In this document: piece by piece, positions 15,789 through 22,957 of the stretch | Layout of the letters: each line of letters opens with the position of its first letter | Position numbering within the stretch: position 1 is the first letter of the stretch | Origin: CADDYX01 sp045809945 | GTDB taxonomy: Bacteria; Verrucomicrobiota; Verrucomicrobiia; Chthoniobacterales; UBA10450 | Direction of reading: 5' to 3' | Length of the DNA: 27,465 nt | NCBI GenBank assembly: GCA_045809945.1 | Contig: JBJMWW010000100.1 | Coordinates: 1-27,465 of the forward strand | Notes under the pieces: generated by a model | Databases searched by the model: none | What the model was told of the DNA's origin: nothing | Seen by the model: only the letters and a program-made list of their open reading frames with translations | Program-made: the position numbers and the translations under genes

Positions 15789-16177
15789 AGCCGCTCCTCG
15801 ATTTGCGCGATCGGCCGCGCCACGAGCATCAATCCGCAAATCACGATTCCGATTCCAATCCAGCGGCGGAGCGAAATTGCTTCGCCGAGAAACAGCCAGC
15901 AACTGACTGGAATCAGCACGTGGACGACGTTTGTCATCGGAAAAGCGACGGAGAGCGGGATGTGCCGCAGCACGTAAATCCAGCAGACGAAACTCAGGAT
16001 CAGCGAGACGATTCCCGCCCAGACCCACGGTGAAGCGAGGCCACTGATTCCCAACCACTCGATGGCCGTGTTGGTTGCTGCGGTTTTGCTCGCCCCGATT
16101 TTGAGCAGGACCTCGGATACCGTCACGAGCACTGCTTCAAGCGCCAACTGGACCCAGGGATTAAAGAACCATTTCAT
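15785..16177 (-). CDS. SMR/EamA-like half transporter, first subunit
   Basis: The product is 130 residues with four membrane helices. Helix 1 contains Glu14 and Glu22 (LALEAVLVTVSEVLLKIGASK), helix 3 contains SVAFPMTNV, the usual YP/FP motif of the superfamily, and the end reads SLRRWIGIGIVICGLMLV as in ArnE/ArnF and EmrE relatives. It is coupled to the second subunit by an ATGA overlap. Paired SMR genes in other bacteria form obligate heterodimers (for example YkkCD or ArnE-ArnF). The cargo is not known. A polyprenyl-linked sugar is an attractive idea because of the glycan genes elsewhere in this window, but the FemAB-like gene upstream offers no specific support. Confidence 0.7.
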   Translation of the reverse strand: MKWFFNPWVQLALEAVLVTVSEVLLKIGASKTAATNTAIEWLGISGLASPWVWAGIVSLILSFVCWIYVLRHIPLSVAFPMTNVVHVLIPVSCWLFLGEAISLRRWIGIGIVICGLMLVARPIAQIEERL

Positions 16178-16241
16178 TCCGGAGACGCGCGCTTTCTCTC
16201 AACGACATCACGCGCGAGTGATCGGCGAACGCCCAGCGTAG

Positions 16242-17402
16242 CTAGAGCTGGTGCGCGTTGGGAAACTTTCGCAGCACCGGCTCGTGCCGCGTTGGTCCAA
16301 GCAGCTTCACTGCATGCCGGAAGATCGGATTCACAATCATCCCGGTATGCATGACATAAAGATCGAGCGGCACGAGGTCGCAGCCAAGGTGCAGCTTAGG
16401 ATGATAGTTGAGGGGGCTGCTGCAATAGGAGTCGAGTCCCTGCTGTAACGCCCAGGTGATGATGTCGCGCAGCGTGTAAAAATAGAGATGAAGGTCGAGC
16501 GCGACCTCATAATCGAGGCCGAGGTATTCATCATAGAGAGTGTTGCCGTAAACCATGCAAAGGCTGAAAGCGATGATCTTGCCGTGTTGCCTCCAAAGGA
16601 AGAAACGCGTCCGGTCCGGCATGCGCTGTCCGATGTCGCAGAAGTAGTCTTTCGTTAGCCGCTCGAACTTCATTTTCGAGCGTTCGTGCACTTGCAGGTA
16701 GAGCGGGTAGACCTCGTCAATGTGCGGCGTGATATCGTTGACCACCTCTAGTTCGATTGGCGCAGCCTCCGCCGTCCGGCGAAATTTCCGTCGCAGGTCT
16801 TTCCGCGTCGAAGCTCCGAGCGTGGCGACATATTCGTCAAAATCGCGGTAGCCGAGAGACAAGTGGGTCATCGGCATGCTCGGAAAGCGCGCATAGCCAT
16901 TGCTCGAAAAACTACGGAGCGACTCGCGGTATTTCGCAGGAAAATCCTTCAACACGACGAGCGACGCGTTGAAACGGCGTGCGTACTTTTTCAGGCTCGC
17001 ATGCAATGCTCCGGCGACCCATTGCTCGTCCTCCGGAGCGCACGCGCCGAGATGTCCTTCGCCGGCCGCGCAGCCGACCATCAGCACCCGCATCGTCAGA
17101 AAACGAGGAAAACGACGTCGGACAAAATCGACCGCTGCCCGAAGACCGGGCACACCCTCGACAAGATTTTGCCGAACCAGAAAGATCGGTTGAACGGCGC
17201 GGACCGTGCCGCCTTCGTCTTCGAGAACGACGTAGTGATGCTCGAAATCGGCACCGAGCGTCTGCTCGACGATCTCGTAGAAGCGGTGGTCCTTGTACTT
17301 GTCGCGGAAAGCATTTTGCCACGCGGGCGAACGATAGAGTTCTTCACGCGTTAGCACCTTCGCGCTGCCGCCGGGGAACGGAATGTTCAGCGGTTCATGC
17401 AT
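16242..17402 (-). CDS. FemAB-like / GNAT-fold acyltransferase (peptidogalycan-type)
   Basis: The product is 386 residues, soluble, with no signal peptide. Two acyltransferase-like halves are suggested. The segment PMTHLSLGYRDFDEYVATLGASTRKDLRRKFRR, followed by EVYPLYLQVHERSKMKFERLTKDYF, and the RTRFFLWRQHGKIIAFSLCMVYGNTLYDEYLGLDY core match the bacterial family once called peptidogalycan biosynthesis/recognition proteins (DUF482, related to FemAB and BioF2). Such proteins transfer an acyl or aminoacyl group, sometimes from tRNA, but substrates are known for few. The ATG is within TTCATGCATGG; no alternative start is needed. Short gaps separate it from the SMR pair and from the MscS gene, all on the same strand, so co-transcription is possible. 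Confidence 0.65.
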   Translation of the reverse strand: MHEPLNIPFPGGSAKVLTREELYRSPAWQNAFRDKYKDHRFYEIVEQTLGADFEHHYVVLEDEGGTVRAVQPIFLVRQNLVEGVPGLRAAVDFVRRRFPRFLTMRVLMVGCAAGEGHLGACAPEDEQWVAGALHASLKKYARRFNASLVVLKDFPAKYRESLRSFSSNGYARFPSMPMTHLSLGYRDFDEYVATLGASTRKDLRRKFRRTAEAAPIELEVVNDITPHIDEVYPLYLQVHERSKMKFERLTKDYFCDIGQRMPDRTRFFLWRQHGKIIAFSLCMVYGNTLYDEYLGLDYEVALDLHLYFYTLRDIITWALQQGLDSYCSSPLNYHPKLHLGCDLVPLDLYVMHTGMIVNPIFRHAVKLLGPTRHEPVLRKFPNAHQL

Positions 17403-17449
17403 GGAACCCGATTACCGGGATGCTCGTTGTAACAGAATCGCGGGTTTTC

Positions 17450-18598
17450 TCAAGCAGTCGTGCTCGGCGCCGGATTCCGCGCTTCGTCCTGTCGATCGCT
17501 TTCATCCAGCGATTGAACACGCAAAACGCCGCTGCGGATGTGCAAATCGCGCTGCGGATTCGGGATTTCGATCTTGGCTTCGCGCAGTTTTTCCTCGATC
17601 AGGAAATTGAGATCACTCTTGAACCGTCTCGGCCGATGGCTCATTTCCGTGCTCCAGACGACCAGTTCGAACTCAATTGAGCTGTCGCCAAATTTCTCCA
17701 GGAAGACGCTCGGCGCCGGATCGTGCAACGCCTTCGGATGCGCACTGCCGGCGGCGATCAATGCCTGCTCGACTTTCCTGACGTCGCTGCCGTAAGCGAC
17801 CCCGACCGGCAACCGAAATCGCACGCGCGGATCGCCGTAGGTCCAGTTCGTCACCGGCGAATCGATGAACTTCTGGTTCGGAACGATCATCGCGATGTTG
17901 TCGTTGGTGACAATGACGGTGCTGCGGGCGCGAATCCGCGACACCTGACCGGTCACGCCGGCCACTTCGACCCGATCGCCAATCGTAATCGGTCGCTCCG
18001 CCAGGATAACGAGGCCGCTGATGAAGTTGCTGGTGATGTTTTGCAGGCCGAAGCCGATGCCCACGCCAATCGCACCGGCGAAAACCGTCAGGGCGGCAAG
18101 ATGAATTCCTGTGTTCTCGAGGACGACAATGATGCCGATGACGAGCACGGCATTCGAGACGATCTGCGAGATTGCATACTGCAGGGAGCGATCGAGGCCG
18201 CTGTTCACGAGCAGGCGGGTGAAGAGAAAGCGCTTGGTGCGCGATGAAAGCCAGAAGACCGCAACGAGCAGGCCCACCAGGAGAAAGATCTGGATGAGGC
18301 TCAGCGGCACACCGGGGAGCGGCGCACTCCAGGCGAGCGGAACGCCGGCAGCGTTGACTGCGCTGACGAGAAAGAAGACGAGCGCGGCAATGCTGAGAAT
18401 GGTGGTGATGATCGCGACGAAGTTCGGCGTCAGCTTCAGCCGGCTGAACAGGCGACGAACAACCGCGCTTTGAAAGGCGTGGGCCACGAGCACGCCGGCG
18501 ATAAAAAGCCCGACGAATGCGATCAGCCCGAGGAGCGAAACGTAGTGTTCGCCCACATAAAAGAGCGGCCGGTTATAAAACCAGGTGTCGGTGGGCAC
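17450..18598 (-). CDS. MscS-family mechanosensitive ion channel
   Basis: The product is 382 residues. Four hydrophobic segments precede the pore helix, where AGAIGVGIGFGLQNITSNFISGLVILAERP carries the Gly/Ala pattern lining the MscS pore. The cytoplasmic beta domain follows: ITIGDRVEVAGVTGQVSRIRARSTVIVTNDN, then IVPNQKFIDSPVTNWTY, then the alpha/beta vestibule with a terminal RSGVLRVQS strand. Such channels open under membrane tension and release solutes on osmotic downshock. It is longer than E. coli MscS at the N-terminus, with two extra helices. The start is GTG, and the gene lies 110 bases after acpP on the same strand, with a terminator between them, so it is probably transcribed from its own promoter. 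Confidence 0.88.
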   Translation of the reverse strand: MPTDTWFYNRPLFYVGEHYVSLLGLIAFVGLFIAGVLVAHAFQSAVVRRLFSRLKLTPNFVAIITTILSIAALVFFLVSAVNAAGVPLAWSAPLPGVPLSLIQIFLLVGLLVAVFWLSSRTKRFLFTRLLVNSGLDRSLQYAISQIVSNAVLVIGIIVVLENTGIHLAALTVFAGAIGVGIGFGLQNITSNFISGLVILAERPITIGDRVEVAGVTGQVSRIRARSTVIVTNDNIAMIVPNQKFIDSPVTNWTYGDPRVRFRLPVGVAYGSDVRKVEQALIAAGSAHPKALHDPAPSVFLEKFGDSSIEFELVVWSTEMSHRPRRFKSDLNFLIEEKLREAKIEIPNPQRDLHIRSGVLRVQSLDESDRQDEARNPAPSTTA

Positions 18599-18641
18599 GC
18601 GCTAGTCTCCTCGTCGTATCGGTGCTCGCAATGGGAAAACA

Positions 18642-18667
18642 AAAAACACGGCCGAAGCCGTGTTTTT
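18642..18667 (-). terminator. Intrinsic terminator after acpP
   Basis: AAAAACACGGC at 18642-18652 and GCCGTGTTTTT at 18657-18667 form an 11-bp perfect stem with a CGAA loop. Because it is symmetrical with A/T runs at both ends, it can work on either strand. On the minus strand it lies 41 bases beyond the acpP stop and 44 bases before the mscS start. Confidence 0.85.
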
Positions 18668-18708
18668 CAATCGCCGCCCAACGGGCCAGCGGTGGCAGAA
18701 ATTGTGCG

Positions 18709-18960
18709 CTAGGCCTGCTTGTTCTGCTTCTCTTCGATATACTTGGTGACATCGCCGACGGTCTGGAGTTTCTCGGCGTCTTCATCCGGAACTTCGACGT
18801 TAAATTCTTCCTCGAACGCCATCACCAGTTCCACGATGTCGAGCGAGTCCGCACCCAGGTCTTCAATGAAAGACGCCTGTGGCGTGACCTGCTCCGGGTT
18901 GACCCCGAGCTGTTCGACGATGATGTCCTTCACCTTCTCTTCGATCGACTTTTCGCTCAT
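18709..18960 (-). CDS. acpP: Acyl carrier protein
   Basis: The product is 83 residues, small and acidic. The phosphopantetheine attachment site is Ser39 in the signature GADSLDIVEL; the flanking helices (IEEKVKDIIVEQLGV and VELVMAFEEEFNVEVPDED) are standard. It carries growing acyl chains during type II fatty acid synthesis. The ATG is preceded on the minus strand by GGGAG, a good ribosome site seven bases upstream. No fab genes flank it, so it is a single gene with its own terminator at 18642-18667 and probably its own promoter. The C-terminal EEKQNKQA tail is slightly longer than in E. coli. Confidence 0.95.
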   Translation of the reverse strand: MSEKSIEEKVKDIIVEQLGVNPEQVTPQASFIEDLGADSLDIVELVMAFEEEFNVEVPDEDAEKLQTVGDVTKYIEEKQNKQA

Positions 18961-19018
18961 AAAAAACTCCCTTTTTCTGGTTAGGCGGGCTGTGCATTAC
19001 GCAATGCCAGCAGGTTTC

Positions 19019-19047
19019 GCAAGTAAATGAATCAATGGCCTTGTCAA
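19019..19047 (-). promoter_or_regulatory. acpP: Possible acpP promoter
   Basis: Read on the minus strand, a perfect TTGACA occurs at 19047-19042, followed after about 16 bases by TACTTG, a poor -10 match. It lies about 80 bases upstream of the acpP start in an otherwise AT-richer gap. The -35 element is convincing, the -10 is not. The rest of the 18961-19124 gap shows no gene. Confidence 0.35.
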
Positions 19048-19124
19048 TTTTATTTCGCCCAATGCGAAGCGAAACGAAATCGCGCGGCGACGGTTTACAT
19101 CGCCGCTCCTTGGCGTAGAGACAC

Positions 19125-20777
19125 GTGGTGCCCTCAGAACCGCTCGAGTTGCTTGATCTCAAAATGCTGCCGGCGTGGGCGAACGAACCGTCGCCGGCGG
19201 AGCGTTACGCTCACTTCGAAGGCGAAGAGGATGGAGAACGGCGCGATCGTCGTGGCCGCGGTGATCGGAGGCAGCGCGATCGTCGCCCGCAACGCGGCCC
19301 GCGGGATCGTCAGCCGCGCCGTGACGACCAGGCCCAATCGCGTGATCGCCGGTCGCGGGATGGCAATGGTGCGCCGCGCAATCTAAATCGTCCGCCGCGC
19401 GAACCGCTCAAGCTCCCGGCAGTCGATATTCGTTTCCTGCCCCGGCCTGCGGCCCTGACCAACGTTACCGCGCAAATCAAGGGCGGCGCAGTTGCCTATT
19501 CTGTTTTCGCGCTGGCGCGATTGTTCCTTGAAAAACCGGAACGCTACGACGTGCGCGTCACCGGATCGGCCGAAGTTCCGCTCTATCGGCTGGGCGACGA
19601 CGGTTTGCTTGCAACCGATCGCGCGATTGTTGAGCGGAATGCGTTCGCCGCGCTCGTCGATAACTATTTCACCGTCGAGACGACGCAGACCGAACCGCTG
19701 AAAGGAAATTTCACCAACGTCGCGCGCGATCGATTGAGCGGCACGTTACTGGGGCCGACGAACTACCACAGTTATCAGCCGCAGTTGCGCAGTCTTTATG
19801 AGCAGCGCTTCAGCCGTCGCATGAGCTTCGGTGATTACCAGAAGCAGATCGAAATCGTAAGCGATCCGACGGTGGTCGAGCAGTGGAAAGAGCAGGCACG
19901 CACAGTGACGAGGTACACGACGAAGAATGAAGAACCGCCGGTTACGTTTGCGAATGCAGCCGAAGCCGAACGTCACTTTCGCCAGCAGCACCTGCCCGGG
20001 CTGATACGTCCTGCAACTGAAGCGACGATCGACGGAGTGCCGAGTCGCAATTTGCAGGATCGCGGATTGCGCCGCGCAATCGAGGAAGCGTGGGTGCACG
20101 AAACGCGTTCACCCGCAAAAATGATGCAGGAACTCGTAGGCGCGTTTCGGCAGGCCGGACTGAATATCTTTCGTCACCGCCGCGGAATGCTTTTCGTTTC
20201 GCCGATTCGCGGACGCGCCTTCGATCACGATCGCAGCAGCGTCTCGCCATCGATCAATACCGTGCTCGAGAAAATTTCAGCGCAACCGGGAGTCGGTCGA
20301 AAACAACTGGCCGACGATATCGCGGCGGCGAACGGAGGCGATATCGAGCGCGCCAAGCTCACTCTCGCCTCCGATCTTCGCTGGCTGATCAGCGAAGGCT
20401 ACGTGACCGAATTCAACGATGGTTCGCTTGATCTTCCGCGCATCAAAGCGCCGGAAGCAAAGAAAGCGTCGGTCGCGCAGCCGGGTCTGCCCGAGCCGCA
20501 GCCGACTGCGGTCGAACCCGAAGTGGGTTCATCATCTGTCACTCCGGCGCCCGTCTCTGTCATTCCGAGCAAAGTCGAGGAATTGCCGGCTGATAGCACC
20601 GGAGATGTCTCGACGGAGCCTGCACCGAGCGAAGCCGAAGTGCTCGACATGACACAGAGCGTCGAGGCGACGAACAGCGATGGAGACACAGCCTCTGTCC
20701 CGTCCACTTCAGCCGACACAATCGCAGGGGACGACACGCCGACCGTCCCTCCAGAAGCAGAACAGAGCGCCAGTTAG
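19125..20777 (+). CDS. Conserved-looking protein of unknown function, RG/RD-rich head and winged-helix-like region
   Basis: The product is 550 residues and I do not recognise the family. Residues about 35-95 are a disordered run of Arg, Asp, Gly and Gln of the kind that binds nucleic acid. Residues about 97-300 form an ordered core with strands (VDIRFLPRP), a KGNFTNVARDRLSGTLLGPTNYH segment and many charged helices. A second block at about 320-375 ends in GMLFVSPIRGR. Residues about 385-440 (NTVLEKISAQPGVGRKQLADDI, then LRWLISEGYVTEFNDGSL) look like a winged helix. The last 110 residues are an acidic Ser/Thr/Pro tail, part of which is translated dispersed repeat at 20558-20654. The start may be GTG 19125 or GTG 19128. 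It ends overlapping the rpmB stop by four bases. A role in RNA or DNA handling is an inference from composition only. Confidence 0.6.
   Translation: MVPSEPLELLDLKMLPAWANEPSPAERYAHFEGEEDGERRDRRGRGDRRQRDRRPQRGPRDRQPRRDDQAQSRDRRSRDGNGAPRNLNRPPREPLKLPAVDIRFLPRPAALTNVTAQIKGGAVAYSVFALARLFLEKPERYDVRVTGSAEVPLYRLGDDGLLATDRAIVERNAFAALVDNYFTVETTQTEPLKGNFTNVARDRLSGTLLGPTNYHSYQPQLRSLYEQRFSRRMSFGDYQKQIEIVSDPTVVEQWKEQARTVTRYTTKNEEPPVTFANAAEAERHFRQQHLPGLIRPATEATIDGVPSRNLQDRGLRRAIEEAWVHETRSPAKMMQELVGAFRQAGLNIFRHRRGMLFVSPIRGRAFDHDRSSVSPSINTVLEKISAQPGVGRKQLADDIAAANGGDIERAKLTLASDLRWLISEGYVTEFNDGSLDLPRIKAPEAKKASVAQPGLPEPQPTAVEPEVGSSSVTPAPVSVIPSKVEELPADSTGDVSTEPAPSEAEVLDMTQSVEATNSDGDTASVPSTSADTIAGDDTPTVPPEAEQSAS
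20558..20654. repeat. Dispersed repeat translated within a coding region
   Basis: TGTCATTCCGAGC followed by AAAGTCGAGGAAT at 20558-20583 differs at only two positions from the right arm of the intergenic copy at 26611-26636 read on the other strand. GATGTCTCGAC at 20604-20614 and TCGACATGACA at 20644-20654 match the two ends of the other arm, with extra sequence between them. Here the element is open in frame and encodes part of the acidic tail of the 550-residue protein. Confidence 0.6.
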
Positions 20778-21043
20778 GCCGCGATCAGTCCGGCTTTCTT
20801 CAGCGTCGCGAAGGCGCCGTTTTTGTTCAGCGTCTTCAATCCGCGGGCCGTGAGTTTGACGCGCACGAATTTCTTGAGCTCGGGAACCCAGACGCGATGC
20901 TCGCGCAGGTTGGGACTGAAAGTTCGCGGCACGTTCTTCGTGACGTGACGGCCAACGCCACCCTTCTTCTTCGCCATACCGCGACGATGAATGACGCTGC
21001 CGCGTGTGACGCGTGATCCTGTGATGCTGCAAACTCTCGACAT
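20774..21043 (-). CDS. rpmB: 50S ribosomal protein L28
   Basis: The product is 89 residues. It begins MSRVCSITGSR, the standard bL28 opening, and continues with the basic SVIHRRGMAKKKGGVGRHVTK and the RTFSPNLREHRVWVPE segment that packs into the large subunit, then RGLKTLNKNGAFATL. The frame is open for 27 codons upstream, but those residues do not belong to L28, so the ATG at 21043 is used; no strong ribosome site is visible. rpmG (L33), often its neighbour, is absent here. Its stop shares the sequence TTAG with the stop of the gene on the opposite strand. Confidence 0.94.
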   Translation of the reverse strand: MSRVCSITGSRVTRGSVIHRRGMAKKKGGVGRHVTKNVPRTFSPNLREHRVWVPELKKFVRVKLTARGLKTLNKNGAFATLKKAGLIAA

Positions 21044-21100
21044 AAGCCGGAAAAGAGCGCGTAAACTGCCGCGCTCGCGTAACAAGTCAACTGAATCTTC

Positions 21101-21116
21101 GGAGTTGAACAACTCC
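21101..21116. promoter_or_regulatory. Perfect dyad in the rpmB / oxidoreductase divergent region
   Basis: GGAGTTG at 21101-21107 and CAACTCC at 21110-21116 flank an AA centre. A TTGACT reading on the minus strand at 21092-21087 could be a -35 element for rpmB. The dyad lies just upstream of it, where an operator could act on both genes. No -10 element is clear. Confidence 0.3.
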
Positions 21117-21156
21117 AGCAACATGTGGTCAAACGTAACTCCGCTGTCACAAACGC

Positions 21157-22194
21157 ATGGCTAACAAGAACCGCAAAACTCGCATCGGCATCATTGGCGC
21201 CGGCGATATCGTCAAGCGCCGGCATTTGCCCGGCCTGCAAAAACGCAACGATGTGGAGATCGTTGCCGTCTCGAATTCGACCTACGAAAGTTCGAAGGCC
21301 TTCTGCGACGAATTTGTTCCGCATGCCACGCCGATGGCGAACTGGGCCGACCTGCTCGCGATTGAAGACATTGACGTCGCGTGGATTGGCACGCCGCCCT
21401 ACATGCATTCAGCAGTGACAGTCTCCGCGCTCGAAGCAGGCAAACACGTTTTCTGTCAGGCGCGAATGTCGATGGACCTGCAGGAAGCGCAGGAGATGCT
21501 CGCCACCGCGCGCCGTTATCCCGAACAGGTGACGATGCTCTGTCCGCCGCCGATGGGAATGCGCGGCGATCTCGTAGTGAAAAAACTTTTCGACGAGAAT
21601 TATCTCGGCGAGCCCCATCATGTGCGGCTGCAAAGTTTCACCAGCGCATATTTGAATCCCGAGGCGCCGCCGCACTGGCGTCAGCGGATCGAGATCAGCG
21701 GATTGAACGTGCTTGCGCTGGGAATCTACGTCGAAGTCTTGCAGCGATGGCTTGGCGATATCGCCGGTGTTTTCGCGCGCGGCAAAATCATCGTGCCGCA
21801 GCGACAGGGCTACGAGATCATCGTTCCTGATTTGCTGAATGTAGTTTGCAGCTTCGCAAACGGCGCCGAAGGCGTGCTCGAATTCAGCGGCGTCAACGCG
21901 CTTCCACCGTCGGATAAACTCGAAGTTTACGGCGACCGCGGCACGATGACCTACGACTTCGGCGACGATACGATTAAAGCGGGCCAGCTCGGGGACAAGG
22001 CGCTGCACACAGTCGAAATCACGCCGAAGCTCGAACGCCAATGGACGGTCGAGGACGACTTCATCGAAGCGGTAAAATCGCGCGGCAAAGTGAAGCCGAG
22101 CCCATCATTCGAAGAAGGCTGGCGCTACATGCGCGTCGTGCAGGCAGTGGCCGACTCGCGTGCGCGCAACGAGTGGGTCGAGATTAAGCGTTGA
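21157..22194 (+). CDS. Gfo/Idh/MocA-family oxidoreductase with altered EKP motif
   Basis: The product is 345 residues. The N-terminal Rossmann fold shows RIGIIGAGDIVKRRHLPGL at about 9-27 and the family's WIGTPPYMHSAVTVSALEAGKHVFC at 77-100. Most members then have EKP, whose Lys contacts the cofactor and substrate; here the sequence is Gln101-Ala102-Arg103, so the canonical Lys is missing. The C-terminal beta-sheet domain is complete, ending with the WTVEDDFIEAVKSRGKVKPSPSFEEGWRYMRVVQAV segment typical of the superfamily. Known members oxidise or reduce sugars and cyclitols with NAD(P), and some are not redox enzymes at all. The substrate is unknown. It is divergent from rpmB and stands alone. 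Confidence 0.82.
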   Translation: MANKNRKTRIGIIGAGDIVKRRHLPGLQKRNDVEIVAVSNSTYESSKAFCDEFVPHATPMANWADLLAIEDIDVAWIGTPPYMHSAVTVSALEAGKHVFCQARMSMDLQEAQEMLATARRYPEQVTMLCPPPMGMRGDLVVKKLFDENYLGEPHHVRLQSFTSAYLNPEAPPHWRQRIEISGLNVLALGIYVEVLQRWLGDIAGVFARGKIIVPQRQGYEIIVPDLLNVVCSFANGAEGVLEFSGVNALPPSDKLEVYGDRGTMTYDFGDDTIKAGQLGDKALHTVEITPKLERQWTVEDDFIEAVKSRGKVKPSPSFEEGWRYMRVVQAVADSRARNEWVEIKR

Positions 22195-22215
22195 TCGACG
22201 CCCGCGCGCGAGCAG

Positions 22216-22854
22216 CTACGAGTGTTTCATTACGATCTGGAGGATCACGTTCCCGGCATCGCGGCAACGGTCGATCACTTTCTCCAGCAATTCGTAAAGA
22301 TCGCGCAGGAAGATGACGTGCCTCGCGTCGTAATTGCCCTGGTAGAGATCGCGCAGTAGCTCGAGCTCGAGATCATCGGCGTTGCCCTCGATTGTTTGCA
22401 ATTTCGTGTTCATCTCGCGCGCGTTGCGAATGTCGGTACCTTTGCGCAGCGTCTTCACCATGGAGAGAACGGCTTCGGCCGCTTCGTCGAGCAGTTTCAC
22501 CTGCTTGCGAAAACTCACCTGCGGCAAATCCTGTGGACTAATCAGGATCCGCTCCCCGATCTTCTCGACTGTTTTTGGAATCTTGTAGAGCGAAGCTGCC
22601 AGCGCCTGAATGTCTTCACGATCAAGCGGAGTGATGAAGGTGTTGGAAAGTTCCTCCGTCAGTTGCTGGGTGATTCGCTTGTCTTCGCGTCGGCTTTCCG
22701 CGAACGCGGCCAGATCGTGAACTGCCGTCTTGTCGTCGAGCTTGCCGAGCAAATCGACCAGATGATGCACGCTGGTGTCGGCCTGCTGCGCGCTGGCTTC
22801 AAGCAAGTCGAAAAATTTCTCATCGTGGCCGAGCAGTTTGCCTATTGAGATCAT
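22216..22854 (-). CDS. PhoU-like DUF47 family protein
   Basis: The product is 212 residues from the chosen ATG and entirely helical. The opening MISIGKLLGHDEKFFDLLEASAQQ, the ESRREDKRITQQLTEELSNTFITPLDREDIQALA core and the DLYELLEKVIDRCRDAGNVI end match the DUF47/TIGR00153 family, a distant relative of PhoU. The E-x-x-x-D pattern in the helices is where PhoU binds metal. In many bacteria it sits beside a Pit phosphate transporter and is thought to control it; here the neighbour is MgtE, which would suggest a link to magnesium or metal-phosphate balance. A TTG 20 codons upstream keeps the frame open, but those residues are encoded by one arm of an inverted repeat, so ATG 22854 is the better start. 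Confidence 0.85.
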   Translation of the reverse strand: MISIGKLLGHDEKFFDLLEASAQQADTSVHHLVDLLGKLDDKTAVHDLAAFAESRREDKRITQQLTEELSNTFITPLDREDIQALAASLYKIPKTVEKIGERILISPQDLPQVSFRKQVKLLDEAAEAVLSMVKTLRKGTDIRNAREMNTKLQTIEGNADDLELELLRDLYQGNYDARHVIFLRDLYELLEKVIDRCRDAGNVILQIVMKHS

Positions 22855-22868
22855 AGAATCGCTGATGT

Positions 22869-22957
22869 TGTAGCCGCGGTCGTCGGCCGCGGCCAGTGCA
22901 TTTGCAATGCTCAAGTATCTAGCTCACCACCAGCCGCGGCCAGCGACCGCGGCTACA
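22869..22957. repeat. Second dispersed inverted repeat, between DUF47 and mgtE
   Basis: The left arm at 22869-22893 begins TGTAGCCGCGGTCG and ends GGCCGCGGC. The right arm at 22933-22957 is its reverse complement with two changes in the middle, and the spacer is 39 bases. The right arm supplies the TAG stop of mgtE, and the left arm lies in the unlikely N-terminal extension of the DUF47 gene. It could form a 25-bp stem in the shared transcript. Confidence 0.75.

Noticed and set aside
15789..16058. Long upstream extension of the second SMR subunit
   Set aside because: It reads the coding sequence of the first subunit in another frame and lacks membrane character; the ATGA overlap gives the natural start.
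22855..22914. N-terminal extension of the DUF47 protein from a TTG
   Set aside because: It is encoded largely by an arm of the repeat at 22869-22893, and the family consensus begins at the internal ATG.
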